Below the pieces are notes generated by a model. It searched no databases. It was not told the origin of the DNA and worked only from the letters and a program-made list of their open reading frames with translations. Source: Candidatus Paceibacterota bacterium (lineage in GTDB: Bacteria; Verrucomicrobiota; Verrucomicrobiia; Limisphaerales; UBA8199). Taken from it: DNA of 64,000 nucleotides. Numbering within the stretch: position 1 is the stretch's first letter; each line of letters starts with the position of its first letter. A program made the translations under genes and the position numbers. The DNA is taken from positions 248,001-312,000 of the forward strand of contig DAOTCE010000001.1 in the NCBI GenBank assembly GCA_035452965.1. Reading direction: 5' to 3'. Shown one piece after another: positions 44,633-57,395 of this stretch.

Positions 44633-45328
44633 ATGAGTCTGCCATTTCGCGCTGCTATCTTTGATCTCGACGGCACGTTGCTCGATACACTCGACGATAT
44701 TGCCAACGCTAGCAACTGTGTCCTGGCGGCCCGAGGTTTTCCAACGCACCTCAATTCGAGATATCGGACGTTCGTTGGGGATGGGGTCGTCAAGCTGATG
44801 GCGCGAGCCCTCCCGGAGCCGCACCGCGACGAAGCTACGGTCCAAGCCTGTGTCGCTGAGTATGTGCAGGAATACGAGCGAACCTGGAATGTCCAAACCA
44901 AGCCGTACGTCGGCGTGCCGGAGATGTTGGACGGCCTGGTTTCTCGCGGACTGAAGCTGGCAGTGCTATCCAACAAACCGGACCACTTTACGCAGCGGTG
45001 CGTGGGCGAATTGCTTGCGAAGTGGGCTTTCGATGCGGTCCTGGGCGCAAGCGATCGGTTTCCGCGCAAACCCCACCCCGCGAGTGCTATCGCGGTCGCC
45101 GGACGATTGGGAGTCTCTCCGGCAGAGTGCCTTTACCTGGGCGATTCGGGCGTTGACATGCAAACGGCCCGCGCCGCCGGCATGTTTGCTGTGGGCGCGC
45201 TCTGGGGATTCCGGGACCAGGCCGAGTTGCTGGAATCCGGCGCGGAGCTTCTGGTTCAGAAGCCGGGCGAGGTGCTGGATTTGCTTAACCGGCAGGGCCA
45301 GGGCAGGCTAAAGTCGGAACGAGTATAA
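44633..45328 (+). CDS. phosphoglycolate phosphatase-like HAD hydrolase
   Basis: A 231-residue HAD-superfamily phosphatase. The catalytic motif DLDGTLLDT (nucleophile Asp10, acid Asp12), Ser/Lys motifs in LAVLSNKPDH and RFPRKPHP, and YLGDSGVDMQTA are all in place. The size and the small cap domain at residues 15-85 match Gph, which removes phosphate from 2-phosphoglycolate in the cytoplasm. The 3' end overlaps the convergent gene at 45308 by 21 bp. Confidence 0.85.
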   Translation: MSLPFRAAIFDLDGTLLDTLDDIANASNCVLAARGFPTHLNSRYRTFVGDGVVKLMARALPEPHRDEATVQACVAEYVQEYERTWNVQTKPYVGVPEMLDGLVSRGLKLAVLSNKPDHFTQRCVGELLAKWAFDAVLGASDRFPRKPHPASAIAVAGRLGVSPAECLYLGDSGVDMQTARAAGMFAVGALWGFRDQAELLESGAELLVQKPGEVLDLLNRQGQGRLKSERV

Positions 45329-46942
45329 CTGGGCGGGCGGCTGGACCTCGAAGCGGAGGCGGCATCGCCCGTGCGGGGCAACCTCGCGCAGGGATTGCCC
45401 GCCGAACCGCACGACCTGGCGGACCGAATTGCCTGTCATGGAGGTCGAGGCCAGATTCTTGCCGGATTCATCGAGCGCGCTCACCTTGATGGGGCCGACC
45501 GCATTCAGCAGCAGTTCCCGCCCCGCAAATTCCAACAACGGTGTGGTCAGCGTGCCGCTGTCCACCGAGACGAAGCCGTCCAGGCGCAGTCGGGCGCGGA
45601 AGATGCCGCCACCCAGGATGCGCCGGTCCTGCCCGGCGTTCTTGCCGTAAGAGGAGGCCGAGTAGTAGTAAATCAGTTCGTCGCCCACGTGGAGCGGCCC
45701 CTGGCTGAATTCGCTGATATAGCCCCCGTCGTTGGACCCGCCGTTGCCGCCTTCAGCGCCGTTGGGCATGAAGACCTCGGCGATGCCAGTGTTGTTGGTG
45801 AAGGGCACCTTGCGCCAGTCCAGCCCGTCCCGGCTGACCACCAGCTTCAAGAACGCACATCCGTCGGCCGACCACGGATAATCGTCGCGGCCATGGAATA
45901 TCTTCAAGCCGCCCAGCCAGAGCGATTCGTAGCGCCAGGCAGTGCTGGCGTAGTACTCGTCGGCGGGAGAATCCCCGTTGCGCGCCGCCATCGCCGGCAT
46001 CAGTTGGATGCGGCTCAGCTTCTGGGTGTCGAGGGGCCGGTCAAGCCGGTCCAGGAATGCATAGGCCCGAGCTCTTGAGCCGTAACCCGGGGCGAGGTCG
46101 CGCGGACTGTAGAACTTGAACAGCCCGAGGAAGCGTTTGCCGACCGGGTCGGGAGCAAAGAGAGTGACATCGCCCGGCCCATAGAGCGTGCGGCCGTCCT
46201 GCGTGATGGCGCGGCAGCTTGGGTCGCCCTCGCCGGCGTAGCCACTCAAAACCTGGCCTCCCTTGCGCCAGTGAAGTCCATCGGTGGAATCCACGTACCA
46301 GATGCCTTCCCACTCATTGCCGACATTCGCCGCCCACACCCAGCCCTTGTAAGGGCGATCCGCGTCGGCGGTGTCGTAGCAGCAGGAGAACAGATCAATG
46401 CCGGGGCGTCCATGCGCGTCCGGCGGTAGCGGGGGGAAGGACAGGTCCAGGGTGACCTTCTCAAGCTCCGCATGCTTGTTGGGGCGCCAGGTCAGTCCAT
46501 CGGCCGAGGTGAGGCGATACATCTGTCGGGAGGGGAACTCCTGGACGAACATAACATAGCGTTCAAGGCGGGTATCCCGAACAATGCTTCCGTAGGCCAG
46601 CAGCGTTGTGTCGGGCCGGGCGGCAATGAGCGGCGTGTGGCCGCCGTCGTCCTTGGCCGGCTGGTGGAGGGTGCGTTGCAGGCCGCTCTGCTGGTCAATC
46701 ATCCCGTCATCCACGAAAAGCTGTGCCACCCCCGACTCGATCTTGATGGCGGGCCGCCCCTGTCCACCAAAGGGCAAGCCCAGCAGGCACAGCACGGCGA
46801 GGGCTCGGACAGTGCGTGATAACCAGTAGTCGCCGACATCAGTCGGCGCCATCTTCCGTCTCCAGGAACGGCGCCGGCTGACGGCGGTGGTCACTACGGC
46901 AAAAGAAGCACCCAAGCCGGGCAGCAAATCTAAATCGTTCAT
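45308..46942 (-). CDS. secreted five-bladed propeller protein (GH32/43-like)
   Basis: A 544-residue protein. From the ATG at 46942 there is a 30-residue Arg-rich lead and then a signal helix (VRALAVLCLLGLPFGG). The body has repeated SxDGLxW blades (TSADGLTWRP, DSTDGLHWRK, SRDGLDWRKV), as in the five-bladed propeller of GH32/43/62-type enzymes. The catalytic triad cannot be assigned by eye. Its ATG overlaps the sulfatase stop by 4 bp, so translation is coupled. Confidence 0.6.
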   Translation of the reverse strand: MNDLDLLPGLGASFAVVTTAVSRRRSWRRKMAPTDVGDYWLSRTVRALAVLCLLGLPFGGQGRPAIKIESGVAQLFVDDGMIDQQSGLQRTLHQPAKDDGGHTPLIAARPDTTLLAYGSIVRDTRLERYVMFVQEFPSRQMYRLTSADGLTWRPNKHAELEKVTLDLSFPPLPPDAHGRPGIDLFSCCYDTADADRPYKGWVWAANVGNEWEGIWYVDSTDGLHWRKGGQVLSGYAGEGDPSCRAITQDGRTLYGPGDVTLFAPDPVGKRFLGLFKFYSPRDLAPGYGSRARAYAFLDRLDRPLDTQKLSRIQLMPAMAARNGDSPADEYYASTAWRYESLWLGGLKIFHGRDDYPWSADGCAFLKLVVSRDGLDWRKVPFTNNTGIAEVFMPNGAEGGNGGSNDGGYISEFSQGPLHVGDELIYYYSASSYGKNAGQDRRILGGGIFRARLRLDGFVSVDSGTLTTPLLEFAGRELLLNAVGPIKVSALDESGKNLASTSMTGNSVRQVVRFGGQSLREVAPHGRCRLRFEVQPPAQLYSFRL

Positions 46943-48456
46943 TGCATTACATTCGGGTTGTTGGCGCGCCGACGAATCGGCGTCTTCAGCACCGTCAGCT
47001 CGCCTCCCTGAACCCAGGGTTCCCCGCGAACGCTCAGATGCTTGATCATCTTCTGCCGCCATTGTTGCACCAGTCTCGCCCCGGCAGGCTTGACCGCCAG
47101 GTTGTTAAGTTCCTGCTGATCACGCCGCAGGTCAAATAATTGCTGCTGCCCGGTGTGCACGAAGTAAACATACTTGTAGCGCTGGTCCATCAACGCCACC
47201 CAACCGTCTTTAGGCGCATAACAGGAGGCGTGCTCCAGGTCCAACAGCTTGCGCCCCGGTTTGCCGCGCAAGATGTCCAGCAAGCTCGTTCCCTCGACCG
47301 AGGCCGGCCGCGGCAGGCCGGCCGCATCGAGGAACGTGGGGAACACATCGCGCAACTCCACAAGCTCCTGCCTCACTTGCCCGCGCCTGGCATCCAAGCC
47401 CAGGCTCGCCGGCCAGCGCACAATCATCGGCACATTCACCGAGCCTTCGTAAGGGAAGGTCTTGCGGTAAACGTGGTGGTCGCCCATTAGGTCGCCATGG
47501 TCGGAGGTGAAGAGGATCAAGGTAGTTTCCGATTCCCCCCGCTCCTCCAGCGCGGCCAGAATGCGGCCGATCTGCTCGTCCACGAACGAGATCGCCGCCG
47601 CATAGGAACGGCGCGTCGCGCGGAGTTCCTCTTCGGGCACGACGCCGCGGGTAGCCTCCGCGTGCTGGGCGAAGGACGTTTGCACGCCGCCGTATTCACG
47701 CCGCGCCCAGTCTCCGATGGCGGCTGGCGGGATATCCACGTTTTGGTAGCGGTCGTGCCAGCGTTTGGGCGCGTTGAGCGGCGTGTGCGGGGCGAGAAAA
47801 GAGACCTTGAGAAACCACGGTTCGCCTTGCTTATGACTATTGAGGGCCTCCAACGCCCGGTCGGCCGTCCACGGGGTCAAGTGGAGTTCCTCGGCCAGCG
47901 GATAGCAGATGCCACCACGCTGGTCATTGCCGCTGCGGTAGCCCTCGAGGGGTTGGTGTCCGGGAGCCTGGCGGTCAAACCAGGCTCGGTAATCGCAGAT
48001 CTCCGACTGATCCCGAATATTCGGCTCGGCCCGGATCACCGTTTGGTAGCCGTGGCTGTTGCTCGGCGGCGCGAAATGGTTTTTGCCGATGGCGCACGTG
48101 CGCCACCCGGCCTCCGAAAAGACGCGCGGCATCTCGCAGGCATAGCGCTCCGGAATTGGCACGTAGCCCAGGCTGCCGTGGCCCCAGGGGCTCATGCCCG
48201 TCAGGAGAGCGGCACGCGCCGGCAGGCAGGACGGTGTTGAAGTGTAGGCGCGCCGGAACAGGACGCCGTCCCGCGCCAACCGGTCCAGGTTGGGGGTGAT
48301 CAGCCACTTCGCGCCCGCCACTCCCAGCCAATCGCCCCGATGTTGGTCATCCATCAGGAACAGGATGTTGGGACGTTTGACGGCCGGGGCAGCCGCCGCC
48401 CCGCCAAGGCTGAGGCAACCCAGCAGGGTCATAACCAAGAGCCGCGCGCTTTTCAT
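46939..48456 (-). CDS. secreted sulfatase
   Basis: A 505-residue alkaline-phosphatase-fold sulfatase with a signal peptide (LLVMTLLGCLSLGGAAAA). The formylglycine motif is SCLPARAALLTG (C-x-P-x-R), so the Cys must be converted by a formylglycine-generating enzyme encoded elsewhere. Metal ligands appear in NILFLMDDQHRGDW and FTSDHGDLMGDH. It is likely to remove sulfate from polysaccharides; the subfamily cannot be told. It is coupled to the propeller gene and follows the GH51 gene on the same strand. Confidence 0.92.
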   Translation of the reverse strand: MKSARLLVMTLLGCLSLGGAAAAPAVKRPNILFLMDDQHRGDWLGVAGAKWLITPNLDRLARDGVLFRRAYTSTPSCLPARAALLTGMSPWGHGSLGYVPIPERYACEMPRVFSEAGWRTCAIGKNHFAPPSNSHGYQTVIRAEPNIRDQSEICDYRAWFDRQAPGHQPLEGYRSGNDQRGGICYPLAEELHLTPWTADRALEALNSHKQGEPWFLKVSFLAPHTPLNAPKRWHDRYQNVDIPPAAIGDWARREYGGVQTSFAQHAEATRGVVPEEELRATRRSYAAAISFVDEQIGRILAALEERGESETTLILFTSDHGDLMGDHHVYRKTFPYEGSVNVPMIVRWPASLGLDARRGQVRQELVELRDVFPTFLDAAGLPRPASVEGTSLLDILRGKPGRKLLDLEHASCYAPKDGWVALMDQRYKYVYFVHTGQQQLFDLRRDQQELNNLAVKPAGARLVQQWRQKMIKHLSVRGEPWVQGGELTVLKTPIRRRANNPNVMQ

Positions 48457-48545
48457 TGGTGGGATTGGTTTAGCTGTCCGGCTTTGCGGCGGCGAGCCTT
48501 TTTCCGGGTGGATAGATGAATCGGGAAGCTGCTCGTTCTGGTGGT

Positions 48546-50507
48546 TTACCTGCCGCCCCTCAGCACGGTGATCGAATGAGCAGGCAGCCGAATGGGTTGA
48601 CCAAGGTCAACCGCAGGCAGTGTGCTGGTGGTTACGGATTCAGGCTTTCCAGGGACATTGATCGCCGTCAAGCTCGGACCGTTGATCCTCCAAGCCTGCG
48701 CCGTCCGAGGGAGCGTGCCGGCGGAAGTCTTGAGGGATAACACGACTTCTTCGCTTGCTGAATAGTTCACCAGGCCGAGTGAGAGGTGTCCGTTTTTCGC
48801 GTCGAGGGCGGCGACCGCATCCACCGGCACCGCCGCGCTGAGCCGCGCCGGGACCAGGCTCCCGCCCACGTGCGCGCGGTAGAGCGCCAGCAGGTGGCCG
48901 ACCGGGTCCAGCACAGCATGGTTGCGGCCGGCCTTTATTGCACCAATGACATTGACGGTCTGGGCCCAATTGGCCATCGCGACTAGGTCGGCGGAGCGAA
49001 TCAGCTCATGCAACGCCCGGGCCGACGCCAGGGCATCCCCGAGCGGATAGAAGTGCTCGAAGGCGCCGACCCCAGGGCTGTCGGGGGCCGGGTTCCAATC
49101 CCGCACGATGCCCCATTCGTCAACCGCCAGCCGGACGCGGTCGAGCCCGGGTGTGGCGGCTCCCAACCGTTGCCGGTAGTCGGCCACCACCCCGCGCACG
49201 CCTGACATCACGCTGCCGCAGTAGGTCGGGAAGTCGGCTTCGTATTTCGCCGTGTCCTCAGGGGTGAGGGGCGCTTTGAACTTGCGTTGGGTGTAATGAT
49301 GCCCGCTGAGCAGGTCCATGTGCGCGGCGCTGAGCGGCAGGAGCATGTCGTTCCATCGCCCGGGCGATCCGACAGCGATAACTTTGATCCTGGGATTCTT
49401 CGCTTTCATCGCCGCGACGAACGCATTGTGGCGCAGAGCATAGCGCTCGACCGGCACGTTGCCCAACTGCCAATTGCCGTACATCTCGTTGCCGATGCCC
49501 CACCAAGTGACATCGTAAGGCTGCCGCTGCCCGTTGCGCGCCCGCTCCGCGCCCCAACGGCTGCGGCTGGAGCCGGTCGCATACTCCACCTCGTCAGCGG
49601 CATCCTGCACACTGCCGAGCCCGGTGTTCACCGCGATGTAGGGTTCGGTGCGGACTTCGGCGCAGAACCGCATGAACTCGTCCAACCCGAAATCATTGTC
49701 CTCGACCGCGTTCCAGGCGCGTTCCCAGCGTGGCGGACGCCGGTCGCGCTCGCCGATGGCGTCCTTCCAGTTGTAGCCGGATACGAAGTTGCCCCCGGGC
49801 CAGCGTGTAATCGGGGCGTTGAGTTGTTGGATCAGAGCCAGCACATCGGCGCGCATGCCGTGGACGTTGTCGGCAGGCATCAGCGAGACGCATCCGATCC
49901 ACACCAGGCCGGGCTTGACCACCCGCAGCGAGAACGAGGCTGATTCTATCGTTCCCCCGGCCTTGAATCGGAAGGGGACGCGGCGGTACTCCCGGTCGAG
50001 CCGAGTCAACGGGACGGCTTGCCGGTTATCGGCTCCCGCCCCCCACGACAGCGTGGCCTCGACAGCCGGCTCGCCGCTGACAGCCGCGATAACGGCGTAG
50101 CCGACATACTCCTTGCCCGCCATCACGCCGATGTCCTTCTGCACGATGCCGCAATCTCCCGCCCCTTCGCCGCGCCGCCACAGTGCCAGGCAATGGTCCC
50201 CCGCGTAAGCACCCGCCGGATCGAGAAAGGCGTCGAACTCCGCGCCCGCCGGGCGGACCACCTGCCAGGGCGACTTGTCGAGGGCGAGCAGAAACTTGCG
50301 GTCCCAGAGTTTCTCCGCCCAGATGCCGTCATGGATGCAGCGGCCCAGGTGCTCGATGAACTGGCCGTAGATATAAGGCGAGATGGCCGGACCGGCCTGG
50401 CCCAGGTCCAGCGACAACGCCGCCTCTTTTGGGCCGGCCGCAAGCAACACCGCCGGCTGGGTGAGGATTAGCGCTACGGCCACTGTCAGTTGTTTGATAG
50501 TTCTCAT
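48546..50507 (-). CDS. secreted alpha-L-arabinofuranosidase (GH51)
   Basis: A 653-residue exo-glycosidase with a signal peptide (LTVAVALILTQPAVLLAAG). GH51 marks: PYIYGQFIEHLGRCIHDGIW at the N-terminus, PITRWPGGNFVSGYNWKD, the acid/base Glu in WWGIGNEMYGNWQ and the nucleophile Glu in LAVDEWGIV. A carbohydrate-binding-like insert lies at about 85-200. It removes arabinose from arabinan and arabinoxylan. GGAGAG precedes the ATG at 50507. It is first in the transcript GH51-sulfatase-propeller. No other feature is evident between it and the gene at 50807. Confidence 0.9.
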   Translation of the reverse strand: MRTIKQLTVAVALILTQPAVLLAAGPKEAALSLDLGQAGPAISPYIYGQFIEHLGRCIHDGIWAEKLWDRKFLLALDKSPWQVVRPAGAEFDAFLDPAGAYAGDHCLALWRRGEGAGDCGIVQKDIGVMAGKEYVGYAVIAAVSGEPAVEATLSWGAGADNRQAVPLTRLDREYRRVPFRFKAGGTIESASFSLRVVKPGLVWIGCVSLMPADNVHGMRADVLALIQQLNAPITRWPGGNFVSGYNWKDAIGERDRRPPRWERAWNAVEDNDFGLDEFMRFCAEVRTEPYIAVNTGLGSVQDAADEVEYATGSSRSRWGAERARNGQRQPYDVTWWGIGNEMYGNWQLGNVPVERYALRHNAFVAAMKAKNPRIKVIAVGSPGRWNDMLLPLSAAHMDLLSGHHYTQRKFKAPLTPEDTAKYEADFPTYCGSVMSGVRGVVADYRQRLGAATPGLDRVRLAVDEWGIVRDWNPAPDSPGVGAFEHFYPLGDALASARALHELIRSADLVAMANWAQTVNVIGAIKAGRNHAVLDPVGHLLALYRAHVGGSLVPARLSAAVPVDAVAALDAKNGHLSLGLVNYSASEEVVLSLKTSAGTLPRTAQAWRINGPSLTAINVPGKPESVTTSTLPAVDLGQPIRLPAHSITVLRGGR

Positions 50508-50806
50508 ACCGATACTCTCCAGCATTCTCACACCCGTCTTCAAGCTGTTGCGCGCACTTACCTGACTCGAAGCGTTCAGCAGCTCACCGGTGCAGGCTTC
50601 CAGCGATCATTCGTGAACCTGCGGGCTGGCCCCGGCGCTCGCCCGAGGCGCCCCGCAATCCGGCTGCATAAAGCCCTGCCGTGCTGAAATTGTCAACGAA
50701 CACCTCCGTTCGGGGCGGCGCAGGTGCAAAATTTGTTACATTTCTCGTTGACCGGCGCGGCGTTCTATGTCGAGATGATAGACGCTGAAACGGGTTTATT
50801 CGGAAG

Positions 50807-54088
<3,282 letters not shown>

Positions 54089-54114
54089 AGCCCGCGGCGC
54101 GCGCTCCCCGTCTT

Positions 54115-54573
54115 CTACCGTTTGGAAGCAGCTCGGGATTTCCGCTTCCGAGCCATCAGCGCGGGGGGCCTCTCCGAGCATGTTTTGCCCACCCAATACT
54201 GCTGCCCGGTCTGCGCGCCGGACTGGCCCAGCCGCGGCCGGGTCCGCCGCCTGGCGCCGGCAGCAATGCAGGCAGCCTGCTGTTCGTCGGTCAGCAGCTC
54301 GTTGTAGGCCTTCGAGGCGGCCGCCAGGTGCGCCCGCCAGGCCAATTGCCTGGCGGTCTTGGGATCATACGGTTTCAACCAGCGTCGCCGCCACTGGTGG
54401 CCGGCCCGTACATACCAGACCCAGTCGCCGCAGCGGCCGCTCCGGACCGCCGTATCGAAGCATTCGCCGGCAGCGCCACACAGGGGGCAACGACTGCACC
54501 AACCGCCGGGCACCACGCCCGGCGCCAGCGCCCGCCTTCGGCGTCTGGCCTTTTGAGCTCTTAATGTGTTCAT
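54115..54573 (-). CDS. Cys/Arg-rich protein of a lineage-type family
   Basis: A 152-residue basic protein that starts MNTLRAQKARRRRR. A cysteine cluster (WCSRCPLCGAAGEC) could bind zinc. Then come RSGRCGDWVWYVRAGHQWRR, TDEQQAACIAAGARRRTRPR and LGQSGAQTGQQYWVG, all also found in the reading frame at 23036-23893. The C-terminus is again basic (MARKRKSRAASKR). The function is unknown. Of the two copies this one has normal gene-like ends. It is convergent with the SNF2 gene. Confidence 0.55.
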   Translation of the reverse strand: MNTLRAQKARRRRRALAPGVVPGGWCSRCPLCGAAGECFDTAVRSGRCGDWVWYVRAGHQWRRRWLKPYDPKTARQLAWRAHLAAASKAYNELLTDEQQAACIAAGARRRTRPRLGQSGAQTGQQYWVGKTCSERPPALMARKRKSRAASKR

Positions 54574-54802
54574 ATTACAGTATTGAAGATCAGCGTCGCA
54601 TTGTCCTGGCGGCAACTGTTCCACCAACCCAGGGGCCGGAACTTCGGCGACAGGACGAAGCCCGGTTCGCCTCGGCAGCCCACTCCAAGTGCCTAACCAC
54701 CAGGCCGTTTCTTACCCTGCCAGGATACCGGGTGCTACCAAAGGCGCAACTCCCCGGAAAGTGATCCAGTGCCCCGGCCGTGCCCGCCTGGCCCGATCAT
54801 GG

Positions 54803-55003
54803 CGTCAATACGGCGGCACCCTGCCGTAACCCCGGTGTGGTTCCCATGGGGAGCGCTCCCCATGGGAACCACACTGGGACCCGACCGGGGTCGCGCCGGG
54901 GTCCCCCCATCGAAACGCAAGGAAACCAGCGGTAGTCCTGGATAGCGTCTGGACAGGGGTGCCAGGAACGAGAATCGCCGGGGTTCTGGGACACCGCGCC
55001 TGG
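54803..55003 (-). repeat. palindrome-centred repeat, copy 3 (diverged)
   Basis: The palindrome at 54831-54878 has the GGTTCCC/GGGAACC arms of copy 1 and the GGAGCGCTCC centre of copy 2, with one G-T mismatch in 24 pairs. The left flank (ACGGCGGCACCCTGCCGTAA) and the right end (GAATCGCCGGGGTTC) keep traces of the longer repeat; the middle is diverged. It lies in a gap of 445 bp, ending just before the stop codon of the gene at 55019. Confidence 0.55.
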
Positions 55004-55018
55004 TGACAGGCAGGTCCT

Positions 55019-55405
55019 TCATGACGTCCGCCACACATGATAACCGAGTACGCCGGCCAGCAGCAGCAGGAGGATCCCGCTGGCGGCGACCAGGCTGGCC
55101 CGCTCCTGGGAGAGGGCCTGAAGTCTGCGCAGCCCGATCGCGGGGAATATGAAATAGAGCAGGGCCTTGATCACGTTGGCCCAGCCCCACACCGTGAGCA
55201 CCAGCGGGATGCCCGCCCAGACGTTGTGGAACGCAACGATAATAGACCCGAAGATCAGGTTCAAGATGGCAAGGACGAAGACGCCCGCTTCGCCACGTTC
55301 CCGGAGCAGGACGAGAAAGCTCACCCACACGCGGGGCCTGGCCACATGGGAGAGGCCGATGATGGTGAGATTGACGATCGCGTAGATTTGGACCGCGCGT
55401 TCCAT
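55019..55405 (-). CDS. hypothetical four-helix membrane protein
   Basis: A 128-residue protein with four hydrophobic segments (about 5-25, 42-60, 64-90 and 107-125) and the motif HNVWAGIPLVLTVWGWANVI in the middle. I do not recognise a named family. It is a single gene; repeat copy 3 lies just past its stop codon. Confidence 0.55.
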   Translation of the reverse strand: MERAVQIYAIVNLTIIGLSHVARPRVWVSFLVLLRERGEAGVFVLAILNLIFGSIIVAFHNVWAGIPLVLTVWGWANVIKALLYFIFPAIGLRRLQALSQERASLVAASGILLLLLAGVLGYHVWRTS

Positions 55406-55540
55406 TGAAACCGCCTGTCAGGTCAGGACGTTGCAGTGACCATCAAGCTGCCTAAAGGCCCCTCTCCATTGATGAAAAGTCACTCCTCATCACGGCGGAA
55501 CTTAATTCTCCCTCGTTCGGCTGTAAAGCCCTGCTTAGAG

Positions 55541-55566
55541 GGATTGGTTAATAAGATTGATTCTGG
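55541..55566. repeat. short repeat shared with 57643
   Basis: GATTGGTTAATAAGATTGAT followed by TCTG matches about 20 of 26 bases with 57643-57667. Both lie just past the 3' end of a minus-strand gene. Significance is uncertain. Confidence 0.25.
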
Positions 55567-55604
55567 CCCCTTTACGGCGCCTGAGTGGCGGCACCCGTGA
55601 TCGC

Positions 55605-57395
55605 TTACCAGCGCCGCACGCGATAGAAGCGTTGCGTGTTGCTCGCGGTGGGATCGCGCAGCACCAGATTCCCGCCGGTGCCTGCCGTCAGAGGCAGCGC
55701 CACCCAATCGCCCTCCCCCAAATCCTCCTTGTACTCCAAAGCGTAAACCCGCCCGCATTGCGACGCCACTTCGAGGCTGAAACCGGCTCCGGACACACTG
55801 GGATGCGAGACCGGAGCGCAAAGAAGCGGCGGGCCGTCGCCAACCTGTGCCAGGTTGTGATCCGCGCCGGCTGCGATCGCCACAACGTTGGTCAGTCCGA
55901 TGGGAACATTGGTCTGGCCGAGATTATTATCCCCCCAGCCGACTACCGTCCCATTCGCTCGGAGCGCCAGACTGTGAGAAGTTCCAGCGGCCACTGCCAC
56001 CACATTTGTCAATCCTGCCGGCACGGTCGCCTGGCCGTAATAATTATGTCCCCAGGCCCTTACTGTCCCGTCCGCCAGGAGCGCCAGAGCATGCGCCCCA
56101 CCCGCTGCAATGCCCACCACATTGCTTAAGCCCATGAGCGGCCCAGGGGGATTGTTTCCCCAGTTGGTCACTGTTCCGTCCGCCTTGAGGGCCAGGTCGT
56201 AGCCGTTTCCCGCGACGATTGCGACCACATTGCTCAGCCCTGCGGGCAGGTTCGTTTCGCCGCGATAGCCCCCCCAGGCGGCCACCGTGCCGTCGGACTT
56301 AAGCGCCAGGCTGTGCGGAGAACGACCGGCGGAGATGGCAACGACGTTACTAAGCCCGGCGGGGACGTTCGTTTCACCAAAGCCCTGGCCTCCCCAGGCC
56401 GTGACGGTGCCGTCTGGTCTCAATGCAAGTCCGTGGATGTTCAGCGCGATGGCGATGGCGTTGGTCAAATCCGAAGGCACGGACGTTTGACCCACGGTGT
56501 TCAAGCCCCAGCCAGGCAACGTGCCATCTGCTTTCAGCAGCAGATTGCAGTAAAGCCCGGCCGCCATTCCCAAAACATTGGTTGCTCCGGTCGCGACCGA
56601 AGTCGCGCCAGAGCCATACGCACCCCAGGCGGTGACTTGGCCAAGCTCCAGCGGCGCGTTGGAACTGACCATGAAGCCCACGCTGTTGGTCACTGTCACA
56701 CTGTAGTTGCCCAGGCTGCTCACCTGCGCGTTCGTGACTATGTAGGCGGATGCGGTTGCTCCCGGGATATTCGTCCCGTTGAACGCCCATTGGTAACTGA
56801 GCGGAGGGGTGCCGCCCGCGCTGACGGTGAATGTGGTGTCAAGTCCCGCGACCTGCGACTGACCTATTGGCTGCGCGGTGATGATCGGGGCGGTTGCGCC
56901 TGCCGTGTAGCTGACTTCATCCAAATAACCGCGATAAGAGTCTCCCGGCGGAGTGCTTACGGATTGCACCCAACTTAGTGTTTGGCTGCCCGGCCCAAGG
57001 TAGAAAGTCTGCTGCTGCCACGATGGATAAACGATGATGTACGCCAGGTTGGTGGTCCCCACGCGAAAGGAAAGCTGGTTGTTGTATGACGGATTACGCC
57101 ACCAGAATGTCAACGTCCCCGGCCCCGTCACCGTGGTCAGCAAGGTGGACGTCGAACTGCCAAACACACTTCCGCTCTGCGCGGCGTCGACCCCGTCATG
57201 AGTCGTGTGCGTTTGAGGAGTCCATCCAGCGGTCGTCCATGTAAGATTCATCGCGTCGAGCGCCTCCTCCAGCGTCAGGGCGCGCGCGGTTGGCGCCGCG
57301 ATGACCAGGGCGGCAAGAAGTGCCAGCCAATCGAAGCGGTGTGAAAGTCTCGGGAGAACGCAGGGAAGAGAAAGTTGGCTTCTGGCATTGCGCAT
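55605..57395 (-). CDS. secreted Ig-like plus RCC1-repeat protein
   Basis: A 596-residue exported protein. A signal peptide (LALLAALVIAAPTARA) is followed by a jelly-roll-like domain (residues 45-165, GTLTFWWRNPSYNNQLSF), an Ig-like domain (170-250, PPLSYQWAFNGTNIPGAT), and about six RCC1-type repeats (255-510, pattern LALKADGTVxAWG and NVVAIAAG). The C-terminus (LVLRDPTASNTQRFYRVRRW) is the short domain often found at the end of verrucomicrobial surface proteins. The blades would form a propeller for ligand binding. A run of 13 G lies 17 bp upstream of its start codon. Confidence 0.8.
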   Translation of the reverse strand: MRNARSQLSLPCVLPRLSHRFDWLALLAALVIAAPTARALTLEEALDAMNLTWTTAGWTPQTHTTHDGVDAAQSGSVFGSSTSTLLTTVTGPGTLTFWWRNPSYNNQLSFRVGTTNLAYIIVYPSWQQQTFYLGPGSQTLSWVQSVSTPPGDSYRGYLDEVSYTAGATAPIITAQPIGQSQVAGLDTTFTVSAGGTPPLSYQWAFNGTNIPGATASAYIVTNAQVSSLGNYSVTVTNSVGFMVSSNAPLELGQVTAWGAYGSGATSVATGATNVLGMAAGLYCNLLLKADGTLPGWGLNTVGQTSVPSDLTNAIAIALNIHGLALRPDGTVTAWGGQGFGETNVPAGLSNVVAISAGRSPHSLALKSDGTVAAWGGYRGETNLPAGLSNVVAIVAGNGYDLALKADGTVTNWGNNPPGPLMGLSNVVGIAAGGAHALALLADGTVRAWGHNYYGQATVPAGLTNVVAVAAGTSHSLALRANGTVVGWGDNNLGQTNVPIGLTNVVAIAAGADHNLAQVGDGPPLLCAPVSHPSVSGAGFSLEVASQCGRVYALEYKEDLGEGDWVALPLTAGTGGNLVLRDPTASNTQRFYRVRRW

